Below are positions 39,734 through 48,454 of a stretch of 64,000 bases of DNA, piece by piece. Position 1 is the stretch's first letter; every line of letters begins with the position of its first letter. The stretch covers positions 213,400 to 277,399 of the forward strand of contig NZ_FOHU01000001.1 in assembly GCF_900111615.1 (NCBI RefSeq), given 5' to 3'. Source of the stretch: Natronincola peptidivorans (GTDB lineage Bacteria; Bacillota; Clostridia; Peptostreptococcales; Natronincolaceae). Under the pieces are notes generated by a model. The model saw only the letters and a program-made list of their open reading frames with translations, did not search any database and had not been told where the DNA came from. A program made the translations under genes and the position numbers.

Positions 39734-41032
39734 ATGGCTATTTTTACAACAATAGAAGAAATAAGTAAATATGATGGACAAGAAATATTACTAAGAGGCT
39801 GGCTATATAACAAACGCTCTAGTGGTAAAATACACTTTTTACAAATAAGAGATGGTTCAGGTTTTCTGCAAGGAGTAGTTGTTAAAAATCAAGTGGAAGA
39901 GGAGGTTTTCAAAGTATGCAAAGAACTGACACAAGAATCCTCCATAGAAGTAATAGGTATCGTACAAAAGGATGATAGAGCTAAAAGTGGATTTGAGTTA
40001 TTAGTAAAGGATGTAAAGCCATTAACTATTGCAGAAGAAGGGTATCCTATTTCGTTAAAGGAGCATGGAACTGACTTTTTAATGGATCATAGACATCTAT
40101 GGATGAGAACACCAAAACAAAATGCAATCCTTAGAATTCGTGATGAAATAAATCTAGCTATTCGTTTATTTTTTCATGAGAGAGGCTTTATTTTAGTAGA
40201 ACCACCTATTATAACCCCTTCAAGCTGCGAGGGAACAACAGAATTATTCGAAATTGACTATTTTGGAGAAAATGCCTATTTATCTCAAACTGGACAGCTT
40301 TATGCAGAAGCAGCTGCAATGGCCTTTGGTAAAGTTTATAGCTTTGGACCAACCTTCAGAGCAGAAAAGTCCAAAACTAGAAAGCATCTTAACGAATTTT
40401 GGATGGTAGAACCAGAAATGGCCTTTGTTGATTTTGAAGGTAACCTAAAAATTCAAGAGGAAATGATAGAATATATCGTTCAAAAAGTTCTCCAAAATAA
40501 ACAATATGAACTGAAAGTATTAGATAGAGACATTACAAAGTTAGAAAGCATCAAGGCGCCATTCGCTAGAATTTCTTATACTGATGCTGTAGAAATGTTA
40601 AAGAAAGCTGATTTTGAGTTTGAATGGGGAGATGATTTTGGTGCACCTCATGAAACATATATAGCGGAACAGTTTGATAAACCTGTGTTTATAACACATT
40701 TTCCAACAAAGATGAAAGCTTTCTACATGCAGCCAGATCCAAATAACTCAGAGGTTGTATTAGGAGCAGATTTAATTGCTCCTGAAGGATATGGTGAAAT
40801 CATTGGAGGCTCAGAAAGAATACATGATCTAGATTTGATTTTGAAAAAAATACAAGAAGAAAATTTACCTCAAGAACTTTATGAGTGGTATCTAGATTTA
40901 AGACGTTATGGTTCAGTGCCTCACTCAGGATTTGGCTTAGGTCTTGAAAGAACAGTAGCATGGATTTGTGGCATTGAACACATCAGACAAACCATACCAT
41001 TTGCGAGAACATTAAACAGAGTTTATCCTTAA
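39734..41032 (+). CDS. asnS: Asparaginyl-tRNA synthetase
   Basis: Class IIb aminoacyl-tRNA synthetase of 432 residues. It has an N-terminal OB-fold that binds the anticodon (to about 110), then class II motif 2 ([25 protein letters not shown]) and motif 3 ([15 protein letters not shown]). The residues around the substrate pocket and the [13 protein letters not shown] stretch separate it from aspartyl-tRNA synthetase. GGAGGTG precedes the ATG. No T-box leader is visible in the 35 bases upstream. Confidence 0.94.
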   Translation: MAIFTTIEEISKYDGQEILLRGWLYNKRSSGKIHFLQIRDGSGFLQGVVVKNQVEEEVFKVCKELTQESSIEVIGIVQKDDRAKSGFELLVKDVKPLTIAEEGYPISLKEHGTDFLMDHRHLWMRTPKQNAILRIRDEINLAIRLFFHERGFILVEPPIITPSSCEGTTELFEIDYFGENAYLSQTGQLYAEAAAMAFGKVYSFGPTFRAEKSKTRKHLNEFWMVEPEMAFVDFEGNLKIQEEMIEYIVQKVLQNKQYELKVLDRDITKLESIKAPFARISYTDAVEMLKKADFEFEWGDDFGAPHETYIAEQFDKPVFITHFPTKMKAFYMQPDPNNSEVVLGADLIAPEGYGEIIGGSERIHDLDLILKKIQEENLPQELYEWYLDLRRYGSVPHSGFGLGLERTVAWICGIEHIRQTIPFARTLNRVYP

Positions 41033-41051
41033 GTTTAAGAAATAAGATATG

Positions 41052-41097
41052 ACAAAAACTAATTGTATTTATTTAGAATAATATAATTAGTTTTTGT
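41052..41097 (+). terminator. Terminator after asnS
   Basis: ACAAAAACTAATT (41052-41064) and AATTAGTTTTTGT (41085-41097) form a perfect 13-bp stem around a 20-base loop. Confidence 0.75.
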
Positions 41098-41169
41098 ATT
41101 ACCTAGAAGTTTTTTAGAGAAATTGAGAATAATAAATAAAGGATTTCTTGGTATAGAGGAGTGATATGC

Positions 41170-41871
41170 ATGCGACTACAAAAGTATCTAGCATCTTGTG
41201 GTATAGCTTCAAGAAGAAAAAGTGAAGAGTTAATAAAGACGGGGATTGTTAAGGTAAATGATGAAGTAATAACTGAAATGGGATATGTTATAGAGCCTGA
41301 TAAAGATGCTGTTAAAATTAACGATAAAGTAATTACCCCACAAAAAACAAATATTTATGTATTATTAAATAAGCCTATAGGATATATAACAACTACTTCC
41401 GATCAATTTAATAGAAAGAAAGTAACAGACCTAGTTGATATATCAACTAGAATTTTTCCAGTTGGAAGACTAGACTACAATACCAGTGGATTGTTATTAC
41501 TTACGAATGATGGAGAATTAACATTAAAATTAACTCATCCCAAATATAAAGTTGAAAAAACATACTTAGTAAAGGTACAAGGGAAACCAACTTCTAGAAA
41601 ACTAGAGATGCTAAGAAATGGTATACCAATAGAAGATTATGTTACCTTACCAGCGAAAGTAGAGCATGTTAAAGAAGAAAAAAACAATTGCATCTTAAAA
41701 ATTATTATCAGGGAAGGAAAAAATAGGCAGGTAAGAAAAATGTGTGAGGCTATTGGGCACCCTGTTATGGCTTTAAAGAGAGTAGCAATAGGTAATATAC
41801 GTCTAGAAAAACTACCTACCGGAAAATGGAGATATTTGACTGAGAAAGAAATAGAATATTTAAAATCATAA
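41170..41871 (+). CDS. rluB: RsuA/RluB family pseudouridine synthase
   Basis: Makes pseudouridine in rRNA; probably 23S (RluB-type) but RsuA-type is not excluded. The 233-residue protein has an N-terminal S4 RNA-binding domain (MRLQKYLASCGIASRRKSEELI) and the catalytic Asp in GRLDYNTSGLLLLTNDG, then REGKNRQVRKMCEAIGHPV. The ATG at 41170 is preceded by GAGGAGTG; a GTG at 41161 overlaps that site. It is a single gene between terminators and the GNAT gene. Confidence 0.9.
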   Translation: MRLQKYLASCGIASRRKSEELIKTGIVKVNDEVITEMGYVIEPDKDAVKINDKVITPQKTNIYVLLNKPIGYITTTSDQFNRKKVTDLVDISTRIFPVGRLDYNTSGLLLLTNDGELTLKLTHPKYKVEKTYLVKVQGKPTSRKLEMLRNGIPIEDYVTLPAKVEHVKEEKNNCILKIIIREGKNRQVRKMCEAIGHPVMALKRVAIGNIRLEKLPTGKWRYLTEKEIEYLKS

Positions 41872-41930
41872 GTAAAAAACTGTTGAATCAAGTATAGGAA
41901 AAAATATGTAAGGTGTAAGGAGTAGAGGGA

Positions 41931-42380
41931 ATGATTGTCATCAAAAAAATTAGCGACTCAGAAATGAAAGTATTGTCTACTTACTATGAAGAGTGTAAAT
42001 TTTTTAAAGAAGCTATCTCATCCAGCGAATACATAGCAGCTTTAGATGAAAATACTCCACTAGGATTTGCTGAAATAACATTTTATGAAAAAATGCTACC
42101 TGTGATAAAGAGAATGTATGTAAATAAAGAAGAAAGAGGACAAGGTTTAGGTGATGGGATTTTAAGAGCCACTTTGAACTATGTGCTAAGTAATGGGTAT
42201 TCATTTACAGTAATCGAGGGTAATGATAATTTGAGTAATTTCTATAAAAAAGAAGGCCTATTACTAATGAAAGATGTAAAGGCCCCCAAAGGTTACCAAG
42301 GTTATTTTAATCAATATGACCAAAATCAAACCTTCTTTTGTAATATTTCTTCATTTTTTATAAAAGGTTGTAAAAAATAG
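41931..42380 (+). CDS. GNAT family N-acetyltransferase
   Basis: A 149-residue acetyltransferase with the acetyl-CoA-binding motif A (RMYVNKEERGQGLGDGILRATLNY, where RGQGLG is the pyrophosphate loop) and the closing YKKEGL. The substrate is unknown. It lies 13 bases ahead of the MnmM-type methyltransferase and is probably co-transcribed with it. AAGGAGTAGAGGG precedes the ATG. Confidence 0.85.
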   Translation: MIVIKKISDSEMKVLSTYYEECKFFKEAISSSEYIAALDENTPLGFAEITFYEKMLPVIKRMYVNKEERGQGLGDGILRATLNYVLSNGYSFTVIEGNDNLSNFYKKEGLLLMKDVKAPKGYQGYFNQYDQNQTFFCNISSFFIKGCKK

Positions 42381-42393
42381 GTTGAGGTGTAAA

Positions 42394-42975
42394 ATGAAAT
42401 ACGTAAGCTTTTTGAAGGCAACTAATTTTGTTCATAACTTATTAATAAATCGAATACCTGAAGGAAGTACAGTAATTGATGGAACGATGGGAAATGGCTA
42501 TGATACCTTATTTCTTCATGAACAAGTAGGAGAAGAGGGTGTTGTTTATGCTTTTGACATTCAAAAATTGGCTTTAGAGAGAACTAAAGAAATGTTGATA
42601 GAAAACAATATAGCAATTGATTCTAATCGTATTCGATTAATCCATGATGGACATGAAAATATAGGACAATATGTAAAAGAGCCAATTAGCGTGGCCATGT
42701 TTAATTTAGGGTATCTACCAAATGGAGATAAAGAAATAATTACCCAAAATTCTACTACGATACAAGCTTTGTCCGCAGCTTTATCGTTATTACAAGCTAG
42801 AGGGATTATATCTATAGTAATTTATTATGGACACATTGGTGGCTTAGAGGAAAAACAACGTCTAATGGACTATGTAAATAATTTAAATAGTAGTGAATAT
42901 ACAGTAATGCAGTGTAGTTACTTAAATAAAGAGAAAAATCCACCGATTATTGTACTTATTGAAAAAAACAAATAA
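42394..42975 (+). CDS. mnmM: SAM-dependent methyltransferase, MnmM (YtqB) family
   Basis: Small class I methyltransferase of 193 residues from this ATG (after GAGGTG; a TTG at 42382 is the alternative). Motif I is DGTMGNGYDTLFLH, with AFDIQ ending strand 2 and FNLGYLPNGDK as motif IV. This is the group once annotated as rRNA methylase; the Bacillus and Staphylococcus members methylate 5-aminomethyl-2-thiouridine in tRNA. That role is taken from the family. If right, it works on the same wobble U34 as MnmH. Confidence 0.82.
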   Translation: MKYVSFLKATNFVHNLLINRIPEGSTVIDGTMGNGYDTLFLHEQVGEEGVVYAFDIQKLALERTKEMLIENNIAIDSNRIRLIHDGHENIGQYVKEPISVAMFNLGYLPNGDKEIITQNSTTIQALSAALSLLQARGIISIVIYYGHIGGLEEKQRLMDYVNNLNSSEYTVMQCSYLNKEKNPPIIVLIEKNK

Positions 42976-43023
42976 TAAATTTGTTATACTATGGAAAATA
43001 GATAAGATATGGCTAGGAATAAA

Positions 43024-43051
43024 TTGTAATAATATAAAAATAGTGTATAAT
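43024..43051 (+). promoter_or_regulatory. Candidate promoter of the carboxyltransferase gene
   Basis: TTGTAA, a 16-base spacer and TATAAT, about 35 bases before the start codon. Confidence 0.45.
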
Positions 43052-43085
43052 ATTATTAATAATTATTATTAGGAGGTAACAGGAG

Positions 43086-44486
43086 ATGAATCCAAAATTG
43101 AAAATTACTGAAACAGTATTCAGGGATGCTCACCAGTCGCTAATGGCCACGAGAATGAAAACCGAAGATATGCTACCTATAGCAGAAAAAATGGATGAAG
43201 CTGGCTATCATTCTTTGGAAGTGTGGGGTGGAGCAACCTTTGATTCTTGCTTAAGATTTCTTAACGAGGATCCATGGGAAAGACTTAGAAGTATTAGAAA
43301 GGTTGTCAAGAAAACAAAATTACAAATGCTATTAAGAGGACAAAATTTGTTAGGTTATAAACATTATGCCGATGATGTTGTAAATGAATTTGTTAAAAAA
43401 GCCATTTATAATGGTATAGATATTATAAGAATATTTGATGCATTGAATGATTTAAGAAATATAGAAGCAGCGCTAAAGGCAACAAAGCAGGAAGGTGGGC
43501 ATGCACAGGTGGCTATTTCCTATACCATCAGTCCTGTCCATAATATAGAGTATTACCTGCAGAAAGCAAAGGAAATAGAGAGCTTAGGTGCCGACTCCAT
43601 TTGTATTAAAGATATGTCTGGAATATTGACTCCCTATGTAGCTTACGATTTGGTTAAACAGCTAAAAACAAATACTAAATTAATGGTACAGGTTCATAAT
43701 CACTATAGCAGTGGAATTGCGTCTATGACCTATTTAAAAGCTATAGAAGCCGGCGCGGATGTAGTGGATACAGCTATTTCTCCTTTGGCCTTAGGCACCT
43801 CACAGCCTCCTACTGAGCCTTTGGTGGCTGCGCTTAAGGGCACACCCTATGATACTGGTATGAATCTAGAGCTGTTAAGTGAGGTGGCTGATTACTTTAA
43901 GCCATTAAGAGATAGATACTTAAATGAAGGACTTATTGATCCAAAAGTAATGGGTGTAGATGCTAATACATTAATATATCAAGTTCCAGGCGGCATGATA
44001 TCCAATCTTCTTTCTCAATTAAAGCAACAAAATAAAGTTGATCAATTTGAAGAAGTATTAGCAGAAGTTCCAAAAGTTAGAGAAGAGTTAGGCTATCCAC
44101 CTCTTGTGACTCCTATGAGTCAAATGGTAGGAACACAAGCATTGTTCAATGTACTAACGGGAGAAAGCTATAAAATGGTACCAAAGGAAATTAAAGATTA
44201 TGTTGCTGGATTATATGGTCAACCAACGGTACCGATAAAGGATGAAATAAAGCAGAAAATAATAGGAGATAAGGAAGTAATCACTGACAGACCTGCTGAC
44301 TTTATTTCTCCTCAGCTAGAAATATTAAAGAATGAGATGAAAGAATACTTAGAACAAGAAGAGGATGTGTTATCCTACGCTTTATTCCCTCAAGTAGCAA
44401 TGAATTTCTTTAAACAAAGATGGGCAGAAAAATATAAGATTGAATCTACTTTATACAATGAAGAAGAAAAAACCCATCCTGTTTAA
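43086..44486 (+). CDS. oadA: Carboxyltransferase subunit (OadA/PycB type), no biotin domain
   Basis: TIM-barrel carboxyltransferase of 466 residues as found in oxaloacetate decarboxylase alpha, pyruvate carboxylase and transcarboxylase 5S. Motifs: ETVFRDAHQSLMATRM, the carbamylated-Lys region CIKDMSGILTPY, and the metal HNH in VQVHNHYSSG. The protein ends after the C-terminal helical domain, with no biotinyl-lysine AMKM motif. No biotin-carrier, membrane beta or gamma subunit, or biotin carboxylase is nearby, so partners must be encoded elsewhere. Whether it decarboxylates oxaloacetate or carboxylates pyruvate cannot be decided. GGAGG precedes the ATG. Confidence 0.9.
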   Translation: MNPKLKITETVFRDAHQSLMATRMKTEDMLPIAEKMDEAGYHSLEVWGGATFDSCLRFLNEDPWERLRSIRKVVKKTKLQMLLRGQNLLGYKHYADDVVNEFVKKAIYNGIDIIRIFDALNDLRNIEAALKATKQEGGHAQVAISYTISPVHNIEYYLQKAKEIESLGADSICIKDMSGILTPYVAYDLVKQLKTNTKLMVQVHNHYSSGIASMTYLKAIEAGADVVDTAISPLALGTSQPPTEPLVAALKGTPYDTGMNLELLSEVADYFKPLRDRYLNEGLIDPKVMGVDANTLIYQVPGGMISNLLSQLKQQNKVDQFEEVLAEVPKVREELGYPPLVTPMSQMVGTQALFNVLTGESYKMVPKEIKDYVAGLYGQPTVPIKDEIKQKIIGDKEVITDRPADFISPQLEILKNEMKEYLEQEEDVLSYALFPQVAMNFFKQRWAEKYKIESTLYNEEEKTHPV

Positions 44487-44510
44487 AGAATGAAAGGATT
44501 GTAATTAACG

Positions 44511-44536
44511 TAGCTCCTAGAAAACTAGGAGCTATT
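44511..44536. terminator. Bidirectional terminator between convergent genes
   Basis: TAGCTCCTAG and CTAGGAGCTA form a perfect 10-bp stem around AAAA. It lies between oadA (+) and the minus-strand gene at 44536 and can serve both. Confidence 0.85.
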
Positions 44537-45177
44537 TAAATGCAAGTAGGATGAATAAAAACTTTAGTCTTTCTATTACTATAAAAAGTAATGACTTTTC
44601 CTATTGATTTATGAGGTATTATATTGTAACATTTTAGACAAATTAAGTTTTTAGTCTTAATTACCTCTGAGGAATATTGCAATTTAAGATTCCCATGTTT
44701 TTTCCAGCTTTTCCATCCTGTTTTACACAAAATACTCCGATTAGGATAATCAGCATATACCCATTTCAAAATTCGATGAAAATGAAAGGGATATTTAGTA
44801 TAACTTATAAACATTTTTGGTAATCCTAATCCAATAGCGTATTCTTCAAAGGATTGTTCAATTTTTGTCTGAAGGGGATCTTTAATGACTGTTTTTACAT
44901 AATTATAGTTATTTTCCCTAAGCCATATTGTTGAAGCATCAAACATATACCCGCGGCATACCTCTATAGGTTCATTTTTATCAACCTTTAGCTTATTTAA
45001 GAGATCTTCTACAATAGAAATAACATAATGTATGTATGCCTTTTTTTGAAAATTTTCACCTTTATAATAATCTAAAGGTATAACTGAATGATAATACTCA
45101 TTGGTTTCTACTCGTAAAGCGCCAATAATTGTTCCGCCAAGTAAACTTCCACTACCTGCATCATCTATTTGAATCAA
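44536..45177 (-). CDS. Conserved-looking protein of unknown function, possible RNase H-like fold
   Basis: A 213-residue protein that I do not recognise by name. It starts at TTG, five bases after GAGGTG on the minus strand, and is the only minus-strand gene in this half of the window. The opening IQIDDAGSGSLLGGTIIGAL (Asp5, Asp6) is a beta-hairpin with acidic residues as in RNase H/RuvC-fold nucleases; further acidic residues are Glu72, Asp80 and Glu107. The C terminus has Cys180-x2-Cys183 and His209/Cys212, which could hold zinc. No signal peptide or membrane segment. Codon use is like the neighbours. The nuclease reading is inference. Confidence 0.7.
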   Translation of the reverse strand: MIQIDDAGSGSLLGGTIIGALRVETNEYYHSVIPLDYYKGENFQKKAYIHYVISIVEDLLNKLKVDKNEPIEVCRGYMFDASTIWLRENNYNYVKTVIKDPLQTKIEQSFEEYAIGLGLPKMFISYTKYPFHFHRILKWVYADYPNRSILCKTGWKSWKKHGNLKLQYSSEVIKTKNLICLKCYNIIPHKSIGKVITFYSNRKTKVFIHPTCI

Positions 45178-45295
45178 AGTATCACCTCAATATATCTAGA
45201 GCATTCTATTATAGTACTAACATACTTTATTGTTTGTAATAATCAAAATATATATAATTAAAATAATATAAATTATAATTCTAAGGAGGAGAAGT

Positions 45296-46060
45296 ATGCG
45301 TATTTTAGTTACTAATGATGACGGAATTTTTGCAGAAGGCATCTATGACTTGGCAAAAGCCTTGCAAGATATAGGAGAAGTAATCGTAGCAGCACCAAAT
45401 AGCGAAAGAAGTGCAACTGGACATGCTATTACAATTCATCATCCCCTCAGGGTGGATAAGGTAAGATTTTTTGATACAACCATAGAAGCATATTCAATTA
45501 GTGGGACACCTGCTGATTGTGTAAAATTAGCAGTTGAAGCTCTTTTAAAGGATAGAAGACCTGATATTGTGATTTCAGGTATCAATAATGGACCGAATTT
45601 AGGTACAGACGTGATTTATTCAGGCACAGTTTCGGCAGCAGTAGAAGCGGCAATAATGGATATAGATTCTATAGCTATTTCTATGGGAAGTACTAATATC
45701 ACACAATATACAGATGCTGCAAATTTTGTTTGCAGGATAGCTAAGGAAATAATTCACAATAATGATATTAAAGATACTATTATTAATATTAATTATCCAA
45801 CCTGTCCTAAGGAAGAAGTAAAAGGAGTTAAAGTAACTACTTTAGGCGTTAGAAAATATGAAAATACCTTCATTGAAAGAAAAGATCCTAGAGGAAATTC
45901 TTATTATTGGACTTCCGGCAATGTTGTTGACATGGAGCAAAATCAAGATAGTGATATTCTTGCATTGCAAAATGGTTATATATCCATTACACCTATACAT
46001 TTTGATTTAACCCACTTTAAAACCTTTGAGAAAATTAAAAAGCTTAACTTTCAAAAATAG
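45296..46060 (+). CDS. surE: 5'/3'-nucleotidase SurE
   Basis: Metal-dependent survival protein that dephosphorylates nucleoside monophosphates. The 254-residue protein has the metal-binding TNDDGIFAEGI (Asp8, Asp9), APNSERSATGHAIT, and SGINNGPNLGTDVIYSGTVSAA, all as in the family. AAGGAGGAG precedes the ATG. It has its own terminator, so it is probably a single-gene unit. Confidence 0.96.
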   Translation: MRILVTNDDGIFAEGIYDLAKALQDIGEVIVAAPNSERSATGHAITIHHPLRVDKVRFFDTTIEAYSISGTPADCVKLAVEALLKDRRPDIVISGINNGPNLGTDVIYSGTVSAAVEAAIMDIDSIAISMGSTNITQYTDAANFVCRIAKEIIHNNDIKDTIININYPTCPKEEVKGVKVTTLGVRKYENTFIERKDPRGNSYYWTSGNVVDMEQNQDSDILALQNGYISITPIHFDLTHFKTFEKIKKLNFQK

Positions 46061-46084
46061 CCTAAAATATTAGGTTATTTTTTT
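46056..46084 (+). terminator. Terminator after surE
   Basis: AATAGCCTAA pairs with TTAGGTTATT (one G-T wobble) around AATA, followed by seven T. Confidence 0.85.
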
Positions 46085-46110
46085 AAGCTAAAACAATAAA
46101 ATGAAAAAAA

Positions 46111-46126
46111 TGAAATTCAAATTGCA
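46111..46126. promoter_or_regulatory. Upstream kor operator candidate
   Basis: TGAAATTCAAATTGCA, an imperfect 16-bp palindrome of the form TGnAATTnnAATTnCA. The surrounding 23 bases are repeated at 46152, 41 bases downstream, about four helix turns away. Confidence 0.6.
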
Positions 46127-46151
46127 AAAAATAAATAAATATATAGAAAAA

Positions 46152-46167
46152 TGAAATTTAAATTGCA
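46152..46167. promoter_or_regulatory. Downstream kor operator candidate
   Basis: TGAAATTTAAATTGCA, matching its own reverse complement at 14 of 16 positions. It overlaps the putative -35 box of the kor promoter, as a repressor site would. The general form is close to sites known for the RpiR-family regulator HexR, and an RpiR gene ends this gene cluster. Confidence 0.65.
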
Positions 46168-46191
46168 AAACCATGAGAAGTTTGATATTCT
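46163..46191 (+). promoter_or_regulatory. Candidate korDABC promoter
   Basis: TTGCAA (46163-46168), a 17-base spacer and TATTCT (46186-46191). Each box matches the sigma-A consensus at four positions. The -35 lies inside the second operator. Confidence 0.45.
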
Positions 46192-46241
46192 GTTAGTAAG
46201 GAATATTGTAGCAATTACAAATACGGGAGGGGTTGTAAAGG

Positions 46242-46457
46242 GTGGCTAATCCAAAATCTAATAAACAAATAAAGATTATAGAAACATGGTGCAAAGGGTG
46301 TGGAATCTGTGTTGAATTTTGTCCTGTAAATGTTTTGAAGCTTATAGATGATAAGATTACTATTACAGATAAAGACAAATGCATACGATGTGGACTATGC
46401 GAATTAAGATGTCCTGACTACGCTATTTATTTAGAGGAGGATAAAGATGAAAAATAG
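46242..46457 (+). CDS. korD: 2-oxoacid:ferredoxin oxidoreductase, ferredoxin-like delta subunit
   Basis: A 71-residue 2[4Fe-4S] protein with two CxxCxxCxxxC motifs (CKGCGICVEFCP and CIRCGLCELRCP). It carries electrons from the TPP/FeS core to external ferredoxin. The GTG start follows GGGAGGGG. Its end overlaps the ATG of korA. The D-A-B-C order is the one used by 2-oxoglutarate-type enzymes. Confidence 0.93.
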   Translation: MANPKSNKQIKIIETWCKGCGICVEFCPVNVLKLIDDKITITDKDKCIRCGLCELRCPDYAIYLEEDKDEK

Positions 46458-47586
46458 AAGTGTTAAACTAATGCAAGGAAATGAAGCTTGTGTTGAAGGC
46501 GCACTAGCAGCAGGGTTGAAGTTTTATGCAGGATATCCAATTACCCCATCTACTGAAATAGCAGAAATTTGTTCTCAAAAATTGCCATTAATTGGGGGTA
46601 AATTTATACAAATGGAGGATGAAATAGCAGGAATGGCAGCAACTATAGGTGGATCTCTTGCTGGCCTTAAGTCAATGACGGCAACCAGCGGTCCGGGATT
46701 TTCTTTAAAACAAGAAAATATTGGCTATGCAGCATTGGCAGAGATTCCTTGTGTAGTAGTTGATGTTCAGAGAGCAGGCCCCAGTACAGGACTGCCAACA
46801 GCACCTTCTCAAGGTGACATTATGCAAGCAAAATGGGGAACGCATGGTGACCATCCTGTCATAGCTTTATCACCATCTTCAGTGAGAGAAACCTATGATT
46901 TGACAATAAAGGCTTTTAACCTAGCAGAAAAATATAGAACTCCTGTATTCTTAATGTTAGATGAAATTGTGGGACATATGAGAGAAAAAATTGAGATTCC
47001 TAACAAAGATGAAATAGAAGTAATAGATAGGATAAAGCCTGAAAAAGGAGAAGCTGACTATATGGCTTATAGATTAAATGAAGGTGACTTGGTGCCACCT
47101 ATGGCGGCTTTTGGAGAAGGATTTAATTTCCATGTGACAGGGTTAATGCATGATGAATTTGGTTTCCCAACGAATGATTCTGATATAGCCGATAAGCTTC
47201 TACGAAGGATTATGAATAAGATTAACGACAATGTTGATGACATTGTAATGTATGATGAAGAGTTTACTGAGAATGCTGATCTTATAGTATTGGCATATGG
47301 TGGAACCGCAAGATCGGCTAGAAGTGCTGTGAAAAAAGCAAGAATGGCAGGTATCAATGTAGGTCTTTTTAAGCCTTTAACAATTTGGCCTTTTCCAGAG
47401 AAAAGAGTAAGAGAGTTGATTGCCAAGACCAAAAAAGTGTTAGTTCCAGAGTTGAACTTGGGTCAATATGTTCTTGAAGTAGAACGGATTGTAGGAGATA
47501 AAGCTGAAGTATATCATTTAGGCAAAGTAAATGGAGAGGCAATAACTCCTGATGAAATCTTAGCTAAAATTAGGGAGGTTCTATAA
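46447..47586 (+). CDS. korA: 2-oxoacid:ferredoxin oxidoreductase, alpha subunit
   Basis: The 379-residue subunit binds the pyrimidine end of TPP with domains I and II. Visible are YPITPSTEIAE near residue 27, MEDEIAGMAATIGGSLAG with the TPP-activating Glu, and TSGPGFSLKQENIGYA. The combined enzyme converts a 2-oxoacid plus CoA to acyl-CoA, CO2 and reduced ferredoxin. 2-oxoglutarate is the most likely substrate by subunit type, but branched-chain 2-oxoacids (Vor) cannot be excluded. Confidence 0.92.
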   Translation: MKNRSVKLMQGNEACVEGALAAGLKFYAGYPITPSTEIAEICSQKLPLIGGKFIQMEDEIAGMAATIGGSLAGLKSMTATSGPGFSLKQENIGYAALAEIPCVVVDVQRAGPSTGLPTAPSQGDIMQAKWGTHGDHPVIALSPSSVRETYDLTIKAFNLAEKYRTPVFLMLDEIVGHMREKIEIPNKDEIEVIDRIKPEKGEADYMAYRLNEGDLVPPMAAFGEGFNFHVTGLMHDEFGFPTNDSDIADKLLRRIMNKINDNVDDIVMYDEEFTENADLIVLAYGGTARSARSAVKKARMAGINVGLFKPLTIWPFPEKRVRELIAKTKKVLVPELNLGQYVLEVERIVGDKAEVYHLGKVNGEAITPDEILAKIREVL

Positions 47587-47587
47587 A

Positions 47588-48412
47588 ATGTATACTGGTA
47601 GTGATTTAATTAAAAACAACTTTAGAATGGATAGACTGCCTCATATTTGGTGTCCTGGATGTGGTCATGGAATCATAATGAAAATGGTTACACAGGCAAT
47701 AGAGAATTGCAATCTTGAAAAGGAAAAGGTTTGCATCGTTTCTGGAATAGGGTGTTCATCAAGGGCACCGGGATATATGAATTTTAACACATTACACACA
47801 ACTCATGGTAGAGCATTAGCTTTTGCTACTGGTGTTAAACTTGCTAATCCTGAACTCAAAGTAATTGTTATTACAGGAGACGGTGACTGTACAGCTATAG
47901 GTGGAAATCATCTTATCCATGCGGCAAGAAGAAATATTGATATTACTACCATTGTATTTAATAACAATATTTATGGAATGACAGGTGGACAATATTCTCC
48001 TACTACACCGATTAAAGAGTTTGGAACAACAGCCCCCTTTGGTAACATAGAAAAAGCCTTTGATGTATGTAAACTGGCAGATGGTGCCGGAGCAACTTAT
48101 GTTGGTAGAGGAACCGCCTACCATGCAAATCAATTAGTAAAACTAATAGAAAATGCCCTTGAAAATAAAGGCTTCTCATTAGTTGACGCTATTAGTATTT
48201 GTCCTACTTATTATGGTAGAAAGAATAGAAAAGGATCAGTTGTTGATATGATGAAATACTTAAAAGATACAGCTATTGACGTAAAAGTAGCTGCAAAACT
48301 ACCAAAGGAAAAAACAGAAGGTAAATTTTTAATTGGTGAGTTTAAAAACATTCATGAACCAGAGTATACTGAAGAATACTTAAAAATATTAGAATCAATC
48401 AAAAGTAAATAA
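47588..48412 (+). CDS. korB: 2-oxoacid:ferredoxin oxidoreductase, beta subunit
   Basis: The 274-residue TPP-binding subunit with the CPGCGHG cluster/TPP motif near residue 18, GIGCSSRAPGY, and the TPP-Mg motif GDGDCTAIGGNHLIHAARRN ending in NNNIYGMTGGQYSPTT. The start is two bases after korA's stop, so the genes are translationally coupled. Confidence 0.94.
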   Translation: MYTGSDLIKNNFRMDRLPHIWCPGCGHGIIMKMVTQAIENCNLEKEKVCIVSGIGCSSRAPGYMNFNTLHTTHGRALAFATGVKLANPELKVIVITGDGDCTAIGGNHLIHAARRNIDITTIVFNNNIYGMTGGQYSPTTPIKEFGTTAPFGNIEKAFDVCKLADGAGATYVGRGTAYHANQLVKLIENALENKGFSLVDAISICPTYYGRKNRKGSVVDMMKYLKDTAIDVKVAAKLPKEKTEGKFLIGEFKNIHEPEYTEEYLKILESIKSK

Positions 48413-48454
48413 TTTTTAATACTTAAATATTAAGTATATCAAAGGAGAGATAAT

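Noticed and set aside
47067-47432. A 121-codon minus-strand frame inside korA
   Set aside because: Antisense shadow; no ribosome-binding site, and korA is conserved across the full stretch.
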